A stretch of 64,000 nucleotides of DNA. It comes from a virus. This document shows, piece after piece, positions 41,206 through 50,388 of this stretch; within the stretch, counting starts at the first letter, position 1; each line of letters opens with the position of its first letter. The translations under genes were made by a program, and so were the position numbers. The notes beneath the pieces were generated by a model. It worked only from the letters and a program-made list of their open reading frames with translations. It did not search any database and was not told where the DNA came from. The stretch covers positions 62,001 through 126,000 of the IMG/VR virus record IMGVR_UViG_3300036944_000561. One strand, 5' to 3'.

Positions 41206-41618
41206 TTTGTTTTCCTCATGGTTTCTTCAAATATTGTTATAACGTCACCAGTTGTTTTGATATTTGGGTTTTCTTCAAGAATATTAACAAGACAAGAAAA
41301 CCCTTTCAATCTTTTGATTAAGTCTTCGGGAATATAAGAGCATAAAAGAGCTCCCATCATAGCACTAGAACCAAACTCTGATTCATCTAACATAGCGAAT
41401 GCTGTCATGAATAAATCAGTTGGGTCAATAAATTTTGCTATCGCGGTAGTGTTGAACCACAATTTATTGTCAGAATAGCTGACACATTCGATGTTGTCCG
41501 AACAAATCTTTACAATTCTTGGTTCATCCGTTATAGCTATGATGGGGGTTTCTCCCAACACTATTTCGCAACCATCTTCTTTGGATACCGTAAATGTTTC
41601 TCTAACTTTGATTTTCAT
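41202..41618 (-). CDS. Hypothetical protein, paralogue of the previous gene
   Basis: 138 residues, MKIKVRETFTVSKEDG, after GGGAGTAAAAA. N-terminal half is similar in layout to the 41205 product; the C-terminal half is helical. Function unknown. Confidence 0.5.
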   Translation of the reverse strand: MKIKVRETFTVSKEDGCEIVLGETPIIAITDEPRIVKICSDNIECVSYSDNKLWFNTTAIAKFIDPTDLFMTAFAMLDESEFGSSAMMGALLCSYIPEDLIKRLKGFSCLVNILEENPNIKTTGDVITIFEETMRKTK

Positions 41619-41621
41619 TTT

Positions 41622-41948
41622 TTACTCCCAAACCTTAAATCCTATGATTATCATCAAAAACTGAAAACAGATGAAAATCACATTTAATATCAACGAAACT
41701 AAGGATACTATCACACTAACAATCGAAAAACAAATTGCTTCCCGTTTATTCTGGTGAGATTCATATTCTTTAATGGTTGTTCTGACTAACAAACTGCACA
41801 ATAGGAACATCAAGAAGCACCATTGAAGAAATCCCCGGCCAATAGATGTATACCAATCTTCAAAGGATGATACAAATTTTGAACCAGTGAGTTGGGCGGT
41901 ATCGTACTCGCTAAATGCAAACTGTATTGTTTTTAGAAATTCATTCAT
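41622..41948 (-). CDS. Small membrane protein
   Basis: 108 residues with hydrophobic segments at ~38-56 and ~72-105. The ATG overlaps the stop of the transglycosylase gene, so the two are coupled. Location next to a lytic enzyme makes a role in lysis (holin-like or regulator) possible, without direct evidence. Confidence 0.5.
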   Translation of the reverse strand: MNEFLKTIQFAFSEYDTAQLTGSKFVSSFEDWYTSIGRGFLQWCFLMFLLCSLLVRTTIKEYESHQNKREAICFSIVSVIVSLVSLILNVIFICFQFLMIIIGFKVWE

Positions 41949-42472
41949 CTTGTGAACCTCACACAGTGTTTGAGATATTTTGCCTTTTTCAATATATCTT
42001 TAAGATATTGTTGTCCCTGATTATACCGCCAAGACTTTCCGGCGTTATATGCCGCAATGGCATTGTGTTTATTCCCAAGGCGATTCTCCCAATATATGAG
42101 TTCTTCCTTGGCAAGAGCTGCCGAAAATTTGAAATCTTTCAGCAATTTGGTTTTCACTTTACGACATGTTCTTGGGGAATCACATCCCCGGCGTGAAGCT
42201 GCTGTCCTCATCAAGATTTGGAATGGCCCATAACTTTTCATGTCCCATTCTTCACTATCTGATCTGTACAAGTTCACCCCGGCGCTGGATTCTTTCCAAA
42301 CAATAGCTGCTAAGGTATAGCCGTTCTCCAGTGTTTCTGCTTCATCGAATGCTCCCTGAAGCGTCCAAAGTTGATTCAGGGAGAAATCCACGTTACAACT
42401 ACTTTCGGCGGAATACGATGGTTGGAGAAGGCTCATGAACAGCAGTAGGATCATACTGATTCGGGTTGTCAT
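41945..42472 (-). CDS. Exported lytic transglycosylase (endolysin candidate)
   Basis: Start MTTRISMILL at 42472 is preferred over the ATG two codons earlier because GAGGG is then nine bases away. 175 residues. A Sec signal (residues 1-21, cut after YSA) precedes an SLT-type lysozyme-like domain: AAIVWKES with catalytic Glu61, SYGPFQIL and AIAAYNAG. It would cut peptidoglycan from the periplasm. A signal-bearing endolysin does not need a classic holin pore for export. Confidence 0.75.
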   Translation of the reverse strand: MTTRISMILLLFMSLLQPSYSAESSCNVDFSLNQLWTLQGAFDEAETLENGYTLAAIVWKESSAGVNLYRSDSEEWDMKSYGPFQILMRTAASRRGCDSPRTCRKVKTKLLKDFKFSAALAKEELIYWENRLGNKHNAIAAYNAGKSWRYNQGQQYLKDILKKAKYLKHCVRFTR

Positions 42473-42488
42473 GAGCATTGCCCTCTTT

Positions 42489-42929
42489 CTATTTGAATAT
42501 CATTCCATTAACGATATTGGTTACCGTCGATGGTTTGAGTTGTTTGGTATGCTTGCTAACGAAATTTTCTTGAGAATGTAAGAAATTTCTATTCCCGTTT
42601 CGTTTGGCTCTTTCAGCATTTCGTTTGGCTTTCTTCATCGACTTCTTGCGACGACGTTCAGCCTCACGGTCTAACACCCGGCGCTCAGCTTCTTGGATGC
42701 TTGCTGAGACTTGATTGACGATTGATACATCCCATACTCCCTTGATCACATCAAAATCTTTGAGAGCACGTCTGAGAGTTGATTCAGAAAATCGAAACTT
42801 TTCTTCTATTCCTTGAGTTTCAAACATAACGCAGAATTTGGAATAAACGTCTGACACTTTGGTTTCATTTGTGAAATCTTTGAAGACCAAGCGTTCACCA
42901 GTTTTCATGGATAAAATTAAATCTTTCAT
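42489..42929 (-). CDS. Basic protein, possibly nucleic-acid binding
   Basis: 146 residues. The centre is a long helix rich in Arg and Lys (AERRRKKSMKKAKRNAERAKRN). Before it FRFSESTLRRALKDF resembles a helix-turn-helix. No family known to me. Confidence 0.5.
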   Translation of the reverse strand: MKDLILSMKTGERLVFKDFTNETKVSDVYSKFCVMFETQGIEEKFRFSESTLRRALKDFDVIKGVWDVSIVNQVSASIQEAERRVLDREAERRRKKSMKKAKRNAERAKRNGNRNFLHSQENFVSKHTKQLKPSTVTNIVNGMIFK

Positions 42930-43240
42930 AATATAAGACTCAAAATGATAGGAGTGAACAACAACCCGGTGATACCTAGTATCGCACCCAACGCAAACAA
43001 CGCAGCACCGATTCTAAAACGAAAATAATCTGAATAGAAACAACTCCATTCCTGTGTAACAGGATCAATTGCTCCCACTTCTTCTCCACATTTTGAGCAT
43101 TTGATAATATCGTGAGGAGTTCCGTATACGAAATCTTCAACACCATGTTGTCTTATAAACTTGGTTTCTAAACAATTGGTGCAACGCTTTGGAGAGTCAT
43201 CCTTTTCGAAGAAAATATTTTGAATTTTGTCTATCAACAT
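42926..43240 (-). CDS. Zinc-ribbon membrane protein
   Basis: 104 residues. CTNC and CSKC form a zinc ribbon at ~20-50; a C-terminal transmembrane hairpin spans ~77-104. GGGAGAATAAA precedes the ATG. Confidence 0.5.
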   Translation of the reverse strand: MLIDKIQNIFFEKDDSPKRCTNCLETKFIRQHGVEDFVYGTPHDIIKCSKCGEEVGAIDPVTQEWSCFYSDYFRFRIGAALFALGAILGITGLLFTPIILSLIL

Positions 43241-43241
43241 T

Positions 43242-43586
43242 TTATTCTCCCGGTATATCGTATTGAATCTTCGTAATCGGCATCCCTCGTGAATCTTTCA
43301 GATCAAAAACACAAACAACATTAGAAAGGCGAGAACATAATTCTTCAACAATTTGTTTCCAATCTTCCGAAGCAATAATAGTAACTACTCCTTCATTGTA
43401 CACGCCCATGAAGTGAAGTTCACCCCCATTTGCTTTGAAAATTTTGTTACGTTTTAGAACACAAGCAGAATTTTCACCAGCAGCTGTCAAAATCTTCCAA
43501 GGAGTTTCCTTTATCGCCAATGTAACACTGAATTGAGAAAAATCATATTCGGATAAATTCTCTATTAATTCTTCTATTGATTGCAT
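43242..43586 (-). CDS. Hypothetical protein
   Basis: 114 residues, MQSIEELIENLSEYDFSQF, after AAGGTCAT. Soluble alpha/beta, no motif recognised. Confidence 0.5.
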   Translation of the reverse strand: MQSIEELIENLSEYDFSQFSVTLAIKETPWKILTAAGENSACVLKRNKIFKANGGELHFMGVYNEGVVTIIASEDWKQIVEELCSRLSNVVCVFDLKDSRGMPITKIQYDIPGE

Positions 43587-43603
43587 ATGACCTTCTTATA
43601 AAA

Positions 43604-43630
43604 ATTCGCCGCTAGTGGTTAGCGGCGAAT
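43604..43630 (-). terminator. Rho-independent terminator
   Basis: Eleven perfect pairs (ATTCGCCGCTA/TAGCGGCGAAT), five-base loop, then TTTTTAT on the minus strand. It ends the 44147 gene. Confidence 0.85.
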
Positions 43631-43640
43631 ACAATGAAAT

Positions 43641-44147
43641 CTATTTCAACCCATGAACAATTTCATGTTCTTGCATGTTTCGAATTTTGGCGTACTGCAC
43701 GCGTTCTTTTACAACTTCGAAGCGAGGTTTGATGGCATCAGCGTCAAGACCTTTCTTCGGGAAGAACATAACATTGAACAAACCATCTTTCTTCAATGGT
43801 GTTACTTGAATTCGGCCTTCTTCAACTTTCAGAGTGGCATAACACGCAGTGGTGTCTTGTTTGAATTCTGTTTCAACCCCGATTGCTTTCAATTCAGCCA
43901 TCAGATGACGTAGAGACTCAGTAACATCAACCAAGCCACGATTTTCAGAAGCTTTTGGCAGTGTATCTATTTCTTTCAGAACATAACCACATGCTTCCTT
44001 GGTTTTTCCTGTCAGCAATTTGATGAAAGAAGTTCTTCCGATTTCAGCACCCTTGGCGCAAACGTTGCGATGCATTTCAGAATTTGTGTCACCGGAAATA
44101 ACGATAGCGATGTTGGTAGCGATGTTTACAAGGTTCAAAGTTTTCAT
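43641..44147 (-). CDS. Hypothetical early protein
   Basis: 168 residues, MKTLNLVNIATNIAIVISG, after GAGGATATTACC. It is a single-gene early transcript bounded by a strong promoter and a strong terminator, suggesting high expression at the onset of infection. No domain recognised. Confidence 0.6.
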   Translation of the reverse strand: MKTLNLVNIATNIAIVISGDTNSEMHRNVCAKGAEIGRTSFIKLLTGKTKEACGYVLKEIDTLPKASENRGLVDVTESLRHLMAELKAIGVETEFKQDTTACYATLKVEEGRIQVTPLKKDGLFNVMFFPKKGLDADAIKPRFEVVKERVQYAKIRNMQEHEIVHGLK

Positions 44148-44202
44148 GGTAATATCCTCTTGGGTTCAAATTATGAGTGGTATCGTTCACTCGATGATTA
44201 CC

Positions 44203-44230
44203 ATTATACGCCCGAAGTTCACAAAGTAAA
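44203..44230 (-). promoter_or_regulatory. Early promoter (TTTACT-16-TATAAT)
   Basis: TTTACT (44230-44225), 16 bases, TATAATGG. Drives the 44147 gene. Confidence 0.8.
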
Positions 44231-44258
44231 CTGAAATTTTAAAATTTTTCAATAATTT

Positions 44259-44675
44259 TTAAAATCCAATGAACTTCAATAATTTACGCCACCATGTTAC
44301 CGGAGGTTCAACTGAATCAGCTGTCGGAGTTGTGTCTATAGGTTCACCAGAAATCGCCATTTCTCGACTTGTGCTGGTTTCCCAAGGTTGAATTTCTTCA
44401 ACCATTATGACGAATTGACCCCAAGTGGCTTTGTACTGCAATACAACTCCCGCATCGGTCAATTTACCCGCATCGGATCGTTTCAGATCAATTCGATATA
44501 ACCCGGTGCGACTTGGTAAATCTGGAACATGTTCTTTCAGTACCCGATATATTGCCGAAACTGTGCTTCCTGGGGTTGGTTCATGTATGACAAGAGTCTG
44601 ATTAGACTTCATCACATAAACACGATAAGCGACATTTGGTTGTTGTACAAAATCATTCAATACTTTACTGTTCAT
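44259..44675 (-). CDS. Hypothetical protein downstream of sigma factor
   Basis: Start MNSKVLNDFVQQPN at 44675, with the GAGGAAAAC of the sigma gene end as ribosome-binding site; 11-base overlap. 138 residues ending in an aromatic-basic segment (WWRKLLKFIGF). Possibly an amphipathic or membrane-touching tail. No family. Confidence 0.5.
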   Translation of the reverse strand: MNSKVLNDFVQQPNVAYRVYVMKSNQTLVIHEPTPGSTVSAIYRVLKEHVPDLPSRTGLYRIDLKRSDAGKLTDAGVVLQYKATWGQFVIMVEEIQPWETSTSREMAISGEPIDTTPTADSVEPPVTWWRKLLKFIGF

Positions 44676-45708
44676 CGTCTTCGTTTTCCTCTTCGATTTC
44701 ACTATTGTAGACATCGTCAAAAAGGTGAAGCTCCTTTTCAGTCAAAAATTCTTTGTTGAAAGTGAGCGCCTTTTTAGCGAATTTTACACCCGCAACATAT
44801 GTTGCAATCGCTTGCTCTGTTGGAAGTTTGTTTCCATTCTGAGCAAGATATCCTTTGATCCGTCTCAATGCTTTTGTTTCTAATTGGCGAATTCGTTCTC
44901 TTGTGAGTTTTAGAATTGCACCAATTTCTTCAAGAGTCTGGTTGTTTGAATCAAACAACCCGAACCTTCTAATCATGATGAAACGTTCTTTGGGTGGTAG
45001 AATATGCAATAATCCGGTTAATATTTTTTCTATCTGTTCTTGATGAATAGATTCTTCCATAATAGCCGTGAAATCTTCTGAGGATATAAGATTGTGTAAT
45101 TCCTCACCATCTTCTCCATCAGCCCCCTCGGATTCTTTATCCAAAGAAATAAGAGGCTTGAAAAAGTGTTGGCAAATCAACAAAAATGTCATCTCTGATT
45201 CATCGGGAACCAACTCATGAAATTCTTCATACGTTATTTTGGCCAGAGTCTTCTTGGTATGTAACTCTGAATTGAAAAATTGTTTGGTCAATGTTCTTAG
45301 GGTAGCCCAAACGTGAACAGGGATCTTGATATCAGAATGGTCTGTCATCACACCCCGGTCAATAGATTGCATGACCCACCAGTTGGCATACGTTAGAAAA
45401 CTCAGGCCTCTTTCATATTCAAATTTTTGAATAGATGTCACAAGACCCAGCATACCATATTGAATCATGTCTTCTACATCAATGGTTCGTGACTTTGAAT
45501 GATACATGCGATAAGCAATGTTCTTTACGAAAAAAGAACATTCAACAATAACGCGATCCATTGCCTTCCTGTCGCCTTGTTGTGCCTTATGAGCGAGTTC
45601 AGCCAATTCTCTGGAACCAATTCTAATGAATTGCTCATTGCCTGTCACTGCTCTATAGTTCCTTGAGTATGTATCATCAACCCTGGGCATCGGAATACGT
45701 CGCAACAT
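44665..45708 (-). CDS. Complete sigma-70-family RNA polymerase sigma factor
   Basis: 347 residues. Region 2: DVEDMIQYGMLGLVTSIQKFEYERG, then FLTYANWWVMQSIDRGV (core and -10 binding). Region 3 follows. Region 4: LPPKERFIMIRRFGL, then TLEEIGAILKLTRERIRQLETKALRRIK (-35 binding helix-turn-helix). It looks like a RpoD/RpoS/RpoH-class factor, unlike T4 gp55, which is also present at 49734. It could direct host polymerase to a specific class of phage promoters. Confidence 0.85.
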   Translation of the reverse strand: MLRRIPMPRVDDTYSRNYRAVTGNEQFIRIGSRELAELAHKAQQGDRKAMDRVIVECSFFVKNIAYRMYHSKSRTIDVEDMIQYGMLGLVTSIQKFEYERGLSFLTYANWWVMQSIDRGVMTDHSDIKIPVHVWATLRTLTKQFFNSELHTKKTLAKITYEEFHELVPDESEMTFLLICQHFFKPLISLDKESEGADGEDGEELHNLISSEDFTAIMEESIHQEQIEKILTGLLHILPPKERFIMIRRFGLFDSNNQTLEEIGAILKLTRERIRQLETKALRRIKGYLAQNGNKLPTEQAIATYVAGVKFAKKALTFNKEFLTEKELHLFDDVYNSEIEEENEDDEQ

Positions 45709-45764
45709 ATTTATCTCTATTCAATTTTGATTGGATTTATTATGGCTCAAAAAGTTTCAATAAC

Positions 45765-45793
45765 AACCCCTGAGATGTTTATTCTCAGGGGTT
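45765..45793 (-). terminator. Hairpin terminator after gene 46
   Basis: AACCCCTGAGA/TCTCAGGGGTT, eleven pairs with a seven-base loop. T-run is poor (GTTGTTATT). Confidence 0.5.
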
Positions 45794-45805
45794 CTCAAAC
45801 GGATT

Positions 45806-48559
45806 CTAGAGGACTGTAGTAAACCCTCCTCGTAATCCATAGCTGATAGTGTGATTAAAGTGCTCTGTAAATTCGGCGGCTCTTTGGGATACTACAAAGA
45901 TGTTCATGTCAGTAAATTTTTGTTTGATCATCTCCGTTACTTCGCGAACCCCTCTTTCTGAAAGTGCTTCCAAGATTTCATCTAGAACCAACAAGTTGGT
46001 ATTCACAGATGATTTCAAATTAGCCACATCCCTCAGGGCAAACAACACAGACAAATTCATTCGAGCCAATTGACCTTTACTTAATGAAAATGTGGTCTGT
46101 CCCTTTCTGTCCGGTGATGTAAATTCAACATCAAAGTTTTCATTCATCTTGAAACCGACAAACAAGTTCATGGCTTCCAAGTATTCGTTGACCTTTGAAT
46201 TTAGATAAGGAAGATATGCTTTGATGATCTCAGCTTTTGCTGCTTTGTCTCCCAACTCATCAACGATGAATGATATTGAAGATCGTTCTTGAGTCAGATT
46301 GTCAAGTTTTTCATCAAGATTCTTGATAACAGACTCTAATGACTTGATCTTTGTTTTTGAATCGGCACTCTTTGTATTAACTTCCTGAAGAATAGAAGCG
46401 ATTCTTGTCTTGGTATTTTCAATTTGTTTCTCAAGATTAGAAATCTGATCTTTAGAACGTTGAACATCAGAATGGTGTTTGTGTGTTACCTCAGACAATT
46501 CAGTTTTTAATTTATTAGATGTTGAAACGATATCCTGAGTTGCTTCACCAATAGCAACTTTCAATTCCTTATCAGTATTGTCTATCAATGTTCTGGCTTT
46601 TGCAATGGTATCCGAAAATTGGCTTTTAACAGCATATCTGTCCTTCTCAAGATCTGCTTCTAATCCATGCAAATTTTCTTTCAGTAAATCCATTGCTTCT
46701 CGATGTTTTTCAGAAAGTTCTAACAATTTAGCCTTGGAGGTAGTTTTGAAATTTTCTATCTGAGAATTGATCGAAGCTTTCATATTATGGACTTCGATAT
46801 CAATAATATTTTCAACTTTCTGCCGAGTAGACTCGAGAATGTTCTTGGCTTCTATTTGCAACTTCCCTATCTCATTGTTCATATTTGAAATAGAGATTTT
46901 CAATCGTTCTACCACTTCGGTGGATTTGGTGATATTGGCTTCAGAGTTATCAAACATGGTTTGAAGTTCACTGGCTTCAACACACAACCGATCACTTTCT
47001 TCAATATTTTCAGACATCTTCCTAGCGTTGTCATCATATTCTGGTTGTAGTAGACCTTTGATCTCATCTATAGCTGCCGCATCAACCAATCGACCACAAG
47101 TCGGACAATTTCCTATGTGCTCTAGAGAACTCAACTTTGAATCCAATTTTTCTTTATCAGCGTTCAGCGTCTTTCTTTGTTCGGAAACAGAAATCTGTTT
47201 CGCTTTGCAAACATCTATCCGTCTGAGAAGTTCTTTTTGTTCTCCTTGTTCAAAAGACAAATGAAACTGTTCTTTTTCGAGATTTTCGCTGGCTTCTATA
47301 GCATCACCAGTGATTTCTCTGATTTTTTCGTTTAAGGCATCGGCAGAATGATTGATTTCATCTTCTTTCTCAGAACGAATTTTGTTCCGGTACTCCTCAC
47401 ATTCGGAATCAATCGTCTTCTGCTGTTCTAACAACATAGCATATTGTTGAGACAACGAAGACTTTTCAATATTGGTTTCGGTAGCATGTTCTTCTGCCAG
47501 TTTTTCAATAGTAGACTTGACATCAGAAATAGCTCCACCATAATTGTGTTCGATATCTTCCAAGGCTTCTGAAAGATTGTGTTCTGCTTCTTGTAGTTCC
47601 TTCTTGGCGATGTCGACTTTCTCTTTGAATTCTTCACGAACCGATTGTTCTATTTGTAAGATTTGGGAATCCAACTCCTGAAGAGTTTTCTTAAGAGGAA
47701 CAATGTTTTCCTGGTATGATTTTTCAATCTCTGGAATTTGCTGGGTTAAAGCGTTTATCTCGACTTCATACTCGGCAATGTCATCTTGTCCTTGACCGAC
47801 ATACACCATCTTTGATTCAATTTCTTCAAGAACTTGTTTGGAATATTCAAGCTCAGATGTTTTAGAATCAAATTCAATCTCTGTTTCACTATACAATCGG
47901 GCGATGATAGCCAGTTTCTTCTTGGCTAGATCCAACATGATTGGGAAGATAGCCATATCCCAAATGGTTTCGACCACGTGACGACGACTAGGAGCATCCA
48001 TTTCAATGAATGGTACAAATTTATCCGTTCCCAGAACAATCACGTTTTCAATAATCTTTGAATCGAATCCAAGAAGACTTTCAAGATACTTCTGTTGATC
48101 TCCCATTGCGGCATCAGCTGGGATGAGATTCCACCCGGCTTCTTCAAGACGGAATATTTCAAAGACTGATGGCTTATACCCCCGGCGAACCATCCACGTC
48201 GAACCTTTGGTGTTGAATTCTAATTCTACAATACAATCTTTCTTAGTTGAAGAATTCACCAAGGCTGCAATCTTTTCCTTGGGCGCGTACGGGCGACCTG
48301 TCATGGCAAAATAGGGTGCCCAGATTGCCAGTGTAGATTTACCGGATCCGTTATCATCAGAAACAATCAAGGTTGATTTACTACGAATGAAATCAATCTC
48401 CATAAAATTGTTACCGATACTCCTGAAATTCTTAGCACGACATTTCAAGAATGTAATCTTGTTGCTCACCGCTTTGTCACCGAGACCGAACGGGGCATCA
48501 GAGGATTCTTCTGGAGCTGTTTCAAGCATTTTCAGAAAATCGTCTAGATTCTCACTCAT
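45806..48559 (-). CDS. 46: Recombination nuclease subunit gp46 (Rad50/SbcC-like)
   Basis: 917 residues, much longer than T4 gp46 (560) because of long coiled coils. Walker A DDNGSGKST near residue 72, zinc hook CPTC near 486, signature SLSKGQLARMN near 828, and Walker B LLVLDE near 858. With gp47 it resects DNA ends for recombination-dependent replication and host DNA breakdown. Overlaps 47 by four bases (ATGA). Confidence 0.9.
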   Translation of the reverse strand: MSENLDDFLKMLETAPEESSDAPFGLGDKAVSNKITFLKCRAKNFRSIGNNFMEIDFIRSKSTLIVSDDNGSGKSTLAIWAPYFAMTGRPYAPKEKIAALVNSSTKKDCIVELEFNTKGSTWMVRRGYKPSVFEIFRLEEAGWNLIPADAAMGDQQKYLESLLGFDSKIIENVIVLGTDKFVPFIEMDAPSRRHVVETIWDMAIFPIMLDLAKKKLAIIARLYSETEIEFDSKTSELEYSKQVLEEIESKMVYVGQGQDDIAEYEVEINALTQQIPEIEKSYQENIVPLKKTLQELDSQILQIEQSVREEFKEKVDIAKKELQEAEHNLSEALEDIEHNYGGAISDVKSTIEKLAEEHATETNIEKSSLSQQYAMLLEQQKTIDSECEEYRNKIRSEKEDEINHSADALNEKIREITGDAIEASENLEKEQFHLSFEQGEQKELLRRIDVCKAKQISVSEQRKTLNADKEKLDSKLSSLEHIGNCPTCGRLVDAAAIDEIKGLLQPEYDDNARKMSENIEESDRLCVEASELQTMFDNSEANITKSTEVVERLKISISNMNNEIGKLQIEAKNILESTRQKVENIIDIEVHNMKASINSQIENFKTTSKAKLLELSEKHREAMDLLKENLHGLEADLEKDRYAVKSQFSDTIAKARTLIDNTDKELKVAIGEATQDIVSTSNKLKTELSEVTHKHHSDVQRSKDQISNLEKQIENTKTRIASILQEVNTKSADSKTKIKSLESVIKNLDEKLDNLTQERSSISFIVDELGDKAAKAEIIKAYLPYLNSKVNEYLEAMNLFVGFKMNENFDVEFTSPDRKGQTTFSLSKGQLARMNLSVLFALRDVANLKSSVNTNLLVLDEILEALSERGVREVTEMIKQKFTDMNIFVVSQRAAEFTEHFNHTISYGLRGGFTTVL

Positions 48560-49689
48560 GACAATTTCTCCATATTCATAGCAGTAGAATGAATCTCCTG
48601 CATCATTGTTATCGTTTTCGGTTTGTCAATGTTAGCCTCAGATTTTTGTATCCGGGTGGTCAGCACTTCCAAAATGTCGGTGTGTAGTGTTTCCTCGCTA
48701 ACATCAACAGACTCTGAGGAGCCTTCTGACTCACTTGATGTTGTTTCTTGTACGGTCTTATCAATGGTCATATAATCGATCGTCTGAGAGGCTCTGAGAG
48801 CGTTACAGAAGTCATTATAATGACGAGTGTTGTCCCTATTCATGACAATCACTTGTACAATTCGGTTTTTAAACCCAAAATCATTTTCAAGACAGTGGGG
48901 TTCTTTGAGTTTCAACATCATTTCATTATTGTTTTCGATATTCTTCCAATCATAGATGAACAATTTGAACAACGTTTTGTCATCTGAGTTCTGAACAAAT
49001 TCTACTTCATCGGTGTCTGTGTCAAGGATCCAAAATCCCCGCTTGTCCGGGTAATCTTGCCAGGTTAGATGATACGGGGTTCCGATGTATGTGATATTCC
49101 CTGACTGAGATATTGTGTGGTAATGACCACTGAATACGTGTTTGAATTTCTTCAAGGTAGAAAGTTCAATCTGTCCTTCTTCGGAGATTGAATTCCTGTA
49201 CATAGGAAACCCGGCCAATTCTAAATGGGCAATGGCATATTTGGCATCAGTCGAAGCGATATGCGCAATGGTTCTTTCATAATTGTCTTTGTTGATCCAA
49301 GGAATCATGCAGAACTTTACACCGTTGATTTCAACATCAGTTGGTTCCTGATATGATTTAATAAAATCCATAGACATTCTTTCAATCACCTTGGTCCATG
49401 AAATTTTATTTGAATCTCGTAACGCGATATCGTGGTTTCCAGTCAAAATATGACCTGAGATGCCATATTCAAGATGAAAATCAACAAAATCGTTCATGAT
49501 GAAATCCATATCATGAGCATTTATCGCTTTTCTGACATCACATATATCCCCGGCCTGAATGTATGTGTTCAAATCGTGTTCGGCAAGATATTCAAAGAAA
49601 TTTGAAAGATAGTCTTTGATGAATTCACGAACATGAGGATCAGAACCTCTAGCTCCAATGTGAAGATCACCAATCAATGGAATTTTCAT
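48556..49689 (-). CDS. 47: Recombination nuclease subunit gp47 (Mre11/SbcD-like)
   Basis: 377 residues (T4: 339). Phosphoesterase motifs GDLHIGARG, QAGDICDVR, LTGNHDIALRD, HLELAG and SGHYHT in order. A Ser- and Glu-rich linker near residue 320 precedes the helical C-terminus that binds gp46. Confidence 0.9.
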   Translation of the reverse strand: MKIPLIGDLHIGARGSDPHVREFIKDYLSNFFEYLAEHDLNTYIQAGDICDVRKAINAHDMDFIMNDFVDFHLEYGISGHILTGNHDIALRDSNKISWTKVIERMSMDFIKSYQEPTDVEINGVKFCMIPWINKDNYERTIAHIASTDAKYAIAHLELAGFPMYRNSISEEGQIELSTLKKFKHVFSGHYHTISQSGNITYIGTPYHLTWQDYPDKRGFWILDTDTDEVEFVQNSDDKTLFKLFIYDWKNIENNNEMMLKLKEPHCLENDFGFKNRIVQVIVMNRDNTRHYNDFCNALRASQTIDYMTIDKTVQETTSSESEGSSESVDVSEETLHTDILEVLTTRIQKSEANIDKPKTITMMQEIHSTAMNMEKLS

Positions 49690-49720
49690 AGTTGAGTCCT
49701 AAATTAGAATGAACTCAACC

Positions 49721-49748
49721 ATTATACTGATTTTTATTTCTTAAATAA
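49721..49748 (-). promoter_or_regulatory. Probable promoter for genes 47/46
   Basis: GTATAATGG matches the early family exactly; the -35 (TTATTT, 16 bases upstream) is weak. Could be a middle promoter needing an activator. Confidence 0.45.
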
Positions 49749-50378
49749 ACGTCTTAGAGAGGAATCTTTCTTTTTGGGGTGTTTAAGTTCTTCTAATCTC
49801 TTTTTCTCTTTGGCCTTTTCAGCCGATTTGATCGCTTTCTCCTTTCTCCTTTCTTCGTATGATGCAGCTCTTGAGATAAAATCCTGAGCCATATCAGAAG
49901 TGAGATTGGTATCCTTCATGACATCTTCATCTTCTGAAAACGCAGCGAATCCACCCATATTTGAAAATGAAGCATTTTTGAAATATTCTTCTTGTTTTTC
50001 TAAGTTGATTGTGTTCCCGAATGTTCTATCAATAGTTGTAGTTGCCCAAGAATAGAAATTCACCCGCCCGGATCTTTCCCCGATTTTATCTGGATCAAAA
50101 CAATGAACATATCTAACAAGATTCATAATTGCATCACAAACCATATCTTCACGATAATGATAGTTTCTGAAATTGTAGCGGTATGAAAGATTTTCACAAA
50201 TTCTCTTAATATGGTAGCCGAGAATTTCTGGGACTGGAGCATCTTGAGGACGACCTTCTTTGATAGCATCTATTCGTTTTTGACGCCATTTCCTGATAGT
50301 TTCAATGCAGACTTGGTTGTCTTCTTCTGTGAAATATATGTTAGCTGATTCTCCTTTATCAACATATCGCATTCCCAT
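49734..50378 (-). CDS. 55: Late transcription sigma factor gp55
   Basis: Start MGMRYVDKGES at 50378 is chosen for GAGGATTCGATA. 214 residues (T4: 185). LGYHIKRICENLSYRYNFRNY followed by REDMVCDAIMNLVRYVHCFDP matches the T4 block around LSKRFNFSGY and EMIADGIEASIKGLHNFD, and NFYSWATTTIDRTF its ITQACFNAF block. The Lys-rich C-terminus ends SSLRRLFKK. It recognises TATAAATA-type late boxes. Confidence 0.8.
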   Translation of the reverse strand: MGMRYVDKGESANIYFTEEDNQVCIETIRKWRQKRIDAIKEGRPQDAPVPEILGYHIKRICENLSYRYNFRNYHYREDMVCDAIMNLVRYVHCFDPDKIGERSGRVNFYSWATTTIDRTFGNTINLEKQEEYFKNASFSNMGGFAAFSEDEDVMKDTNLTSDMAQDFISRAASYEERRKEKAIKSAEKAKEKKRLEELKHPKKKDSSLRRLFKK

Positions 50379-50388
50379 TATCGAATCC

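Noticed and set aside
45708-45715. GATAAATA as a late promoter for the sigma factor
   Set aside because: The box overlaps the start codon, so a transcript would begin inside the gene.
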